Of a DNA stretch of 36,207 nt, positions 29,879 to 36,207 are shown one piece after another (positions within the stretch are counted from its first letter, which is position 1; every line of letters begins with the position of its first letter). This DNA is from Scedosporium boydii. Taxonomy: Eukaryota; Ascomycota; Sordariomycetes; Microascales; Microascaceae. The position numbers and the translations under genes are program-made. The stretch is from the NCBI GenBank assembly GCA_002221725.1, contig NJFT01000318.1:1-36207 (forward strand), given 5' to 3'. Below the pieces are notes generated by a model. It did not search any database. It was not told the origin of the DNA and was given only the letters and a program-made list of their open reading frames with translations.

Positions 29879-30061
29879 TATCACTTTGCGCTAATATATT
29901 AACTTCGATACGTCGAAAATTGATGATAAATCCGCGATTCAATGGGTTTGTTAACTCGATACATAGATTGTGCATTGGGCAGAGCGCGATGAAACGGCCG
30001 GCAAACGGCATACTACTCTGTACATAGAGCCAACATAAAATCAGGAGACACACAACCAATA
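29879..30061. other. Short AT-rich spacer between two pseudogenes
   Basis: A 183-base convergent spacer with no gene. Confidence 0.4.
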
Positions 30062-31729
30062 TCACCTCATGTGGTGGGAAACGAAGCACCCTATCCTTCC
30101 TAAGCAATTTAAAGAAAGGGGGAGGGGAAATAGTGTGGAGTTTGGACCGTTTGAAAATAGATGTACAAGCAAGCTGTCCTCAGGGATTTTTACAGTGAAT
30201 TGAATAAAGGTCTTGGCCACGTCTCCCTGCACACTCTCGATGACTTTTGTCGTTATTTCCTGCCGCCTGACAGTTGATTCGGCGTGTTGCAGCGCTAGAG
30301 TAAAGGGTAAAATGGCAATATGCAGTCCGTAGATGCCAGATTCGGGGTTAAGGAGAATGGGAGTGGTGGAGACAATGTTTTGGACGTAAATCTGAGGATC
30401 CGCATGTTCGGGAAGGGTTGCCTCCGGACCAGAAGCCAGTGTGAGGGTGCTGTAGAGAAGGAGACATGTAACCCAGAAAGTGTGGAGGCCACATGTCAAG
30501 GCAATATCGTCAACAGAAACGAAGTTGTTTTCGGGTTGTTGAAGTAACTGGATATATACGTTGGTTGTCGGAGGGAGGAAGGCCAACCAAGTCTGCAGTT
30601 GTTGGTCATAAGTCCAGCATTTCGCCACCAGATCTTTCTGTAGACTGTTTTCCTCTGCTCCATCCGCGCAAGATGCTATTTTATCGAGGCCCTCAAGAAG
30701 TCCTAGCATGTCGAGTAGAATGTCGAGCAGATGGTCCTTCAAATTCTTCGGTGTCTCTAGCCAAGGGGTTGTCTTCCATTCCGAGGAGCTTAGCGCTGAA
30801 CGCTTCCGTTTCCTAACTTCTAGGAGGAGCTGCTAAACTATTAGCGAAGAAGAATAACAGTCTTTCTTCCTCACTGCTTACCATATGTAATCGCTCATCA
30901 ATAAATATCTCGCGCGCGTCACCTCGAATGTATGACTCGGGACCCCTCGCCAAGAGGAGTGCTATCTTACCTGAATGATGATGTTCCTAGCTGTGCGAGT
31001 TGGCATTCGGGCTGCAAAAGAGCTGGAGGGAGGGCATAAGAAACATCAGTCCCCTGAATACTCTGCTTCTACTCAGATGCAACATACCTCAAACATGCCC
31101 AAAAGCTTGGCAGTTACTAGAAGATTTGTCGGTCGGCATCTTTTTCAAATTTCGCAGAGATGTCGTCAATCTCCTTGTTGCTATACCGTATAGCTTTAAG
31201 CTCTCTACCACCATCCAAGGCTTGTCATCTCGGCTTCCAACAGTTTAGAGGCAATTTGCTAGGAGAGCTAGTCGCACCGAATCATCTTCTGAACATCTCC
31301 TCTGCACAACATCTGTCCAACCACAGCTATAGCTCCTGGCTGCATTTTGGGGCACTGACCGACCGTGGGGAAGATAAGCCTCCCAAAATAGGCCCATGTA
31401 CCGGTTTTGATATGCTGTTTGCGTCAGCATTGTTGGCAGCGTAATAGTCGAGTCGTCCTGTTCGCAAATTCTGGGCAATCGATATGCGTTCCCGGTTGGT
31501 CGGTCATTCTGAGTGCTGACAACAAAGATTCGTTCCTGATAATAGCCAGCACAATTGAGACCAGCTCTCCAACAATGTGCGCAGGCGGGGCGACGTGAGT
31601 TGCACGAAGCTTATGAGTTAATGAAGCCTATACGCCGAGCTCATATCACAGAGTGGTTCCGGTACTCACCCCTTTTCTCCTCTTTTTGCATGTCAGACAT
31701 GCCTTCGAGCGACCTGGGACGCCAACCAT
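30062..31729 (-). pseudogene. Zn2Cys6 transcription factor, multiply disrupted
   Basis: Starts at ATG 31729 (MVGVPGRSKACLTCKKRRKG) on the minus strand. The rest of the zinc cluster, CNSRRPACAHCWRAGLNCAGY, is found after a GTGAGT donor. However, the frame requires the second exon to start at 31604, where the preceding bases are CG and not AG. Further on, a TAA (31247-31245) interrupts the regulator domain after LALLANCL, and coding continues past it in frame (TVGSRDDKPWMVVESLKLYG). Near 31120 the frame shifts by one (LVTAKLLGMFE is in another frame). The remaining exons (GPESYIRGDAREIFIDERLHM, then LLLEVRKRKRS through KDHLLDILLDMLGLLEG and a long C-terminal region to 30062) are recognisable as a DUF3468-type fungal transcription-factor domain. 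At least three defects make this a pseudogene. Confidence 0.75.
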
Positions 31730-32199
31730 AGTGTCCTTTTTATATTGGCAAACGTTTCCGTCCGTCGCGCGGATGTCAGCACCTTTCAGGTCGGCAAGGC
31801 TAAGGGCAAAATTCTTCGGGGTGTTCCACGTGTTATATTTACTTGTGTATGCAAGAAGATTGGCGGCGCACGGCGCATTCTCCTCTGGCAATTTATTCTA
31901 CAACCCCTTAATACAGCGGTAGCGGGTTTGGGGTGATCGCGGGTAAATAAAACCGTGACCATACCGCTGGGCTTAACTTATTTTAGAAGTCAATTAAATG
32001 AAACTTGTAAGGAATGTAACCAAGCAATATGAGATTCTTACGGCTTTTCAGGCGCATTATGAAACGAAGACCCGGATCTAGCCGCATTCGATATTTCCCG
32101 TTCGCTATAGCTATCAAACAGATATATTGAAGAGCAGCTATCAAGGATTCCTTGGCTTTTCCGACATCTCTCGATATCAGCTAATTTAGACTCGACTTC
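31730..32199. other. Intergenic region, no recognised gene
   Basis: A 470-base interval between the broken regulator and the esterase. Open frames on both strands cover 31646-31936, but their composition is not protein-like. I see no repeat or RNA gene. Confidence 0.4.
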
Positions 32200-33158
32200 T
32201 TACATCAGACCAAAGAATTTTAGCGTCTCCTCTGCTTGGAATGGCGGGATGTGTCCACCACCTTGATTGCTATACCCGACTAGCAAGGTCCTGTCTCCGT
32301 ATACAATCTTTGTCCAGCCCTGTGCAGGAGTGTTTGTTTCGTTCTTCGTCCAGGTCAGACCCAGAACGTTGCTCCACTGGTCTAATTGCTGGTAGAGCAG
32401 AGTAATCGGCACAACCGGGTCCGCCGTCCCGTGGGCGATAAGCATTCTCGTGCGGTTGCCCTCGTATCCGGGGTAGCACTTCCTCGCGATGTCTCCCCAC
32501 TCTTGCGCCGTGTAAGTTTTCTGGCCTCGATAACAGCTCGGATCCGAGGTAAAGGGCGTTGAATCTAGCGACCCGGGCCAGCAACCGGCAGGTGTGCCGG
32601 CATAGCTTGCGCCGGCGTTGAAGACGTCGGGGTACGTGGCGCCGAGTACGTTGGTCTCCATGCCGCCCGAGGAGCCGCCAAAGGAGAACACCTTCGTCGC
32701 GTCACAGTTGTACTCCTTTATCGCCCAATTAACCATGTTGGCGAGGTCTTCCGAGTCGCCACCGCCACGATGGGTAAGAGAGGCATCCGAATGATAGTCC
32801 CAACAATGCGACATGCGATCGGTGGTTGGGAATAGCGTTACGAATCCGAGATCCTCGGCATAGTGGGCGAGATTGGTACTCTGATACCACCCCGCGCCGG
32901 TTCCCCCACACGGGTGCAGCTATGGAGCAAGCCATAAATCTTAGTAGAGTCGATCTACTTAAGAATATCCTGTGGGTTAGGCAGATTTACGCCAAGGAGG
33001 ATTGCCGGTTTAGCGGCGAGCTTGGCCGGGATATACACTTGGAGTTGGGCAATTTTGGAAGGATTAGGACCCCAATTTGAGATCGTTTGGAGGCCGGCGG
33101 CAAGGGCTATGGAATACAGCCCGAATACCACGATAAGATAGTAAATTGGTCTCGTCAT
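32200..33158 (-). CDS. Secreted esterase of the CE1/PHB-depolymerase-like family (acetyl xylan or feruloyl esterase)
   Basis: Two exons: 33158-32991 and 32919-32200, giving 295 aa. The 71-nt intron (GTAAAT donor, TACTAAG branch) joins LLG to LHPCGGTGAGW, a family hallmark. The N-terminus MTRPIYYLIVVFGLYSIALA is a signal peptide, so the internal Met at 33158 is preferred over an in-frame TTG extension to 33248. The expected catalytic triad is S140 in GGSSGG, D223 in HGTADPVVP and H279 in GGGHIPPF. Paired cysteines (C95, C128, C169, C185, C204) suit an extracellular fold. The family removes acetyl or feruloyl groups from plant xylan. The gene appears intact, unlike its neighbours. Confidence 0.88.
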
Positions 33159-33849
33159 GAAATCATTGATAGGTTGACAGAAAAGCTGAAAGAGAACGGA
33201 GGTGTCACCCAGGATTGAAGAGCTGATGCTAAAAAGTAAACGAGTCAAGTTTCGTGGCTACGAACAACTTTAAGTAGAGCCCAGCCTACCGTGAAGCGAT
33301 GGCAATTTAGTCAAGACTTTGTTCGACGGCTCGATTTATGGCCATGCGGCGCCTAATGTCTACGTGCTCTAGAGTATACAGGAGGCTACGGATGAGAAGA
33401 GGCGCGAATTATAGCCTCTTTTGGGTGAAATGCCACTTGCCTAGGGAGTTGGAACAATCTAATGAACGCTGTCGATTGACTCACAGGATCTTGGAAGCGA
33501 AGGATCCGGTGAGAGTGGGTTGTAATTTCAGCCTAGGCGAGCTGTGGAGGCTGTTGCCCACTGTAAAAAAAATATGCGACAATATAGATGTTACAAACCT
33601 CGACGTCCATATCCCTTACTATACCCTGAAAACCTTTAATATCGTAAATATATTAAATCTGAATGATGGCGCATATCAAGATGTACAGGGCGTACGGCGT
33701 TTTGTCTGTCTCCGCCCATACGGACTATTCAGAAAAACCGACTGTCCAAAAAAGACGGTCATATGGGCTGAGAATTTACTATTAATATATTAAAAGGCAG
33801 TTGATGATCACGCGAATGATCTCCTTTCGTTAACGACAGAAAGTCTCCT

Positions 33850-33863
33850 CCCCCCCCCCCCCC
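33850..33863 (+). repeat. Homopolymer C14
   Basis: An uninterrupted run of fourteen C residues. It is unusual in this otherwise AT-rich stretch and is prone to length variation or sequencing error. Confidence 0.85.
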
Positions 33864-34549
33864 TTCTTCCCCGGAGATGGCTCCGAGGGCAGGATGGTGG
33901 TCCTTCCCGGGTATTTCGGGATCGACGGACGCTGAACTCAACTTGGCGACAATCCGCGCCGCCTAATGTAGTGTATTGTTGAGCTGGCAGTTTCCAAGTA
34001 GTCCGATGAAATACGGATTTCTTTGGCATTGCAGTCTATGCATAGTCGTTTCAATAGCCGGCTGGGTCGTCAAGCTGAATATTATAATTAATTATAATTA
34101 TGTAGGCTCTAAAAGCTGCATCCTGTCCGCTCAGTGGAGTAGAAGTGGTTTTTAAATGTCGAATTTCTCCTAGAAAAGTCTGTCGTCACGAGGGGTATTA
34201 CAGGTGCCAGTGACGAGAGGCAAGAGTTTAATGCAATCATTGAAGAATCCCACCAGCGCAAGTACTGATTGTTAGATTGCAGTTTGATCTAATTGATATA
34301 GTTCCAATACTGCTGGCTCGGAAGAAAGTTTTAACTATTTGCGTATTCCTCCAGTAATTGGCCCTCGTGCAGCCTGGTACCTTTTTCCCCAGCAGTCTTG
34401 GCTCCCGGACGGCCCGGTGATGGATGTGTTGATGCTAAAAATGCGGTGCAAAGCTACCGCCGTCGGACCCGTGCAGGGGTTGGAACAATGGGTGACGTAT
34501 ATCCATCCATAGATGTATCGTGGTGTAGTCTCTGTGGCTGTCATCAAGT

Positions 34550-34869
34550 TCAATCACCTCCACGCGAGTTTTCGATGGGCTCCAGATCAACATGAATCCG
34601 AATATTGGTATCTGTGGACATGGCCGTCTGCAGCCTATCGTAAAGCATCCTAGCAGCATTGCGGCCCATGCAGCACCCCATTTCCATCATATCAAGGACT
34701 TCACTGCCACCACCTAGAGCAAGCAGCCCTGGCGCTAATTTGATACTGCGGGAATAGGAGCCCCTACAGTGTAGTGATGAAATGCTCTAGGCCACTCCTC
34801 GCGATGGACCCAGCTGACTCCATATTCCCCCTGATCTTGTTGCTGTTTCTCTAGGTTGTAGTCTAGCAT
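34550..34869 (-). pseudogene. Possible frameshifted coding relic, family unknown
   Basis: Two adjacent minus-strand stretches look protein-like but lie in different frames. One is an ATG-initiated 44-codon frame (34869-34735; EYGVSWVHREEWPRAFHHY). The other is open from about 34746 to TGA at 34552-34550 (LALGGGSEVLDMMEMGCC, LYDRLQTAM). Both have biased composition unlike random frames in this AT-rich area. Together they could be the tail of one decayed gene. I do not recognise a family. Confidence 0.25.
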
Positions 34870-35001
34870 CTTGAAAATTTCATCTTTTTTTTTTTTTTTT
34901 TGTTGGTGAGACAAAATGGTATATCTATGTTCCTCAATACATATGTCACATGAAAAATCACTGCAATCCTACTTGGGCAGGATGTCACAGTACATTGCTT
35001 C

Positions 35002-35845
35002 TCAAATGTGAAGAGTGGAAGGATCTCTGGATAGGTCCAACATTATTGTAAACATCTGCTCAGGGATTTCAGTTAGGTTCTGATCCTTGCTAAAACAATG
35101 TGATGCTAAACAACTCCGTGAATGAAAAATAGTTGTATGCACACCAACAAAGGCGTCCTTGCCGCCAAAGGGAGTAGTAAGTATGACTTCGTCAAACTCG
35201 AAATATGACCTCGTCCAAAATGCCACCATCTGTAGAGTCTAGCAGATATTGTAGCCAAGAAATTTCTTACCTAGTAATTATCACTTGCCTTCTATTTTAA
35301 GATGGCTTTAGTAGTCTTAATATTTTGAATCTAGTATTCCTTGAATATGCTAAGGGATATTTAGAAGGCAAGGAGTAAGTATTAGAGCTTATAGAAAGTA
35401 TCTTAGGAAGAAGGATCCTGCATATACATGTCATAGGTAGCCTTTAGATTATTATCTCTGTCCATATTCTTATTATCCTAATAAAATACTTGCTTGTGGT
35501 GAAGGCTTGTTTGCAAGCTGACATGTCCGATCGCTTCTAGAAGACACCAGTCCTCCTCAGATATCTAATAAGAACTGGTATCTACCTCTAAGACTATTTC
35601 TTTACTATCTTTCCGCCCAGGCTCAACTATATTAACAGTTTTAACTCTAAGACATGTATGTATGGTGGGTCTTTTTGAAAAAAGGAATGCTTGTGGATAT
35701 GATATGCTGCTATGGCGCTGGTGATCCCTGCTCTGATGATAGCTATACGCCGGCCTGAATATTGAAAGTCCGGTTGGGAGTAAACACTTGGAAGAAGCAG
35801 TTTTTGGAGGTTCTTTGCTACTGATGTCTCGATGAATAAATTCAC
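35002..35845 (-). pseudogene. Relic of an FAD-dependent oxidoreductase, possibly flavin amine oxidase
   Basis: At 35845-35627 a minus-strand frame contains GRRIAIIRAGITSAIAAYH followed by PPYIHVLEL. This is a Rossmann FAD-binding beta-alpha-beta unit in which the second Gly of GxGxxG has become Arg. At 35229-35002, in order on the same strand, another frame contains FEFDEVILTTPFG, similar to the segment before the substrate domain of flavin amine oxidases. The intervening DNA has stops in all frames. Order and spacing suit one decayed gene. The family assignment is tentative. Confidence 0.35.
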
Positions 35846-36207
35846 TAGAAACTAGAAGAAACTCGAGTATTGCTGGTCGCTTTATCGCATAATCTGCTTG
35901 CCCGATTGAGTGTTAGGTGGCAACATCGTTAAGGAGTGTCAACTAACACGCACTTATCCTGGTAACATGAAACAACGTGACGGTTCCGCGATCCAACAAA
36001 GCACACATTCCTTTGGCCCCCAATTCATATGAACGTCAATAATATTCGTTGGCCAGCCATGATATGTACCAAGGGCGAAAATATTTATGTATCTGCATAA
36101 ATTAAGCAGTTTTACTTGACAGCTGTAGCGCTAGCTGCAGCTCCTTGTTACAACCAAGGGGCAATCGTCTAAGGTGAAAAATAAGTTTACATTCGCGGCA
36201 GCACCCC

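Larger units (their letters stand above)
33159..36207. other. AT-rich, gene-poor right end
   Basis: Over 3 kb without an intact gene. Base composition falls towards A+T, especially from 34860 on, with homopolymer runs (C14 at 33850-33863, a T tract near 34885-34901) and ATAATTA repeats at 34080-34102. A 151-codon plus-strand frame at 33338-33793 has no recognisable features. Only relics of coding sequence are seen (see separate entries). It looks like decayed accessory DNA. No terminal repeats or transposase motifs were seen. Confidence 0.55.

Noticed and set aside
33338..33793. 151-codon plus-strand frame at the start of the AT-rich end
   Set aside because: Composition is irregular and no family is recognised; judged a chance open frame.
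34080..34102. ATAATTA repeats as a transposon terminus
   Set aside because: Short A/T repeats occur by chance in AT-rich DNA; no matching inverted copy, target-site duplication or transposase fragment was found.
1..36207. CRISPR arrays, operons, ribosome binding sites, tRNA or rRNA genes
   Set aside because: The window is fungal; no direct-repeat/spacer array and no recognisable structural RNA was seen on reading both strands.

Overview
The window looks like nuclear DNA of a filamentous ascomycete (Pezizomycotina). The genes carry short spliceosomal introns (about 45-100 nt) with GT..AG borders and CTAAC-like branch points. The families present are typical of these fungi: Zn2Cys6 regulators, a sugar-porter-type MFS transporter, a NACHT-ankyrin protein, and secreted plant-cell-wall enzymes. 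The species cannot be named from sequence alone. Exon models were built by hand from reading frames and splice signals. Reading frame carries across every junction given, except where a break is stated.

Left block (about 0.9-13.0 kb): an intact, compact cluster of six genes. These are a 3-isopropylmalate dehydrogenase-like enzyme (-), a short-chain dehydrogenase (+), a regulator with two C2H2 fingers plus a Zn2Cys6 cluster (+), a cyclase/formamidase-family hydrolase (-), an MFS transporter (-), and a succinate-semialdehyde-type aldehyde dehydrogenase (+). The same 13-base word, CGGAGCGTGCCAC, occurs once in each of the three non-coding intervals in front of the five metabolic genes (2238, 8397, 11211). 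Each copy lies 240-274 bases from at least one gene start. Two of these intervals also share the palindrome CCCCATGGGG. This strongly suggests one regulon, presumably under the resident zinc-finger protein. The set (importer, hydrolase, two NAD dehydrogenases, aldehyde dehydrogenase) looks more like uptake and breakdown of a small molecule than polyketide or peptide synthesis. The substrate is unknown, and this is the best candidate here for an undescribed system.

Middle block (13.5-21.9 kb): a RAD5/HLTF-like SNF2 helicase (-) diverges from a large NLR-like protein (+; DUF7708-like, NACHT, C2H2-like, ankyrin). The helicase has an in-frame TAA that removes its second helicase lobe. The NLR has a TAG inside its homogenised 99-bp ankyrin repeats.

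Right block (22.3-36.2 kb): scattered accessory genes. Apparently intact are a GH5 mannanase-like secreted enzyme, a small four-helix membrane protein and a secreted CE1/PHB-depolymerase-like esterase. An alpha/beta hydrolase is intact apart from an unresolved start. Between them lie broken genes: a membrane protein with a one-base frameshift, a head-to-head junction of two truncated genes (FAD monooxygenase tail and SSU1-like sulfite-pump tail), and a multiply damaged Zn2Cys6 regulator. The last 3 kb is AT-rich and holds only gene relics. The flanks are decaying while the left cluster is intact, which suggests that the cluster is under selection.
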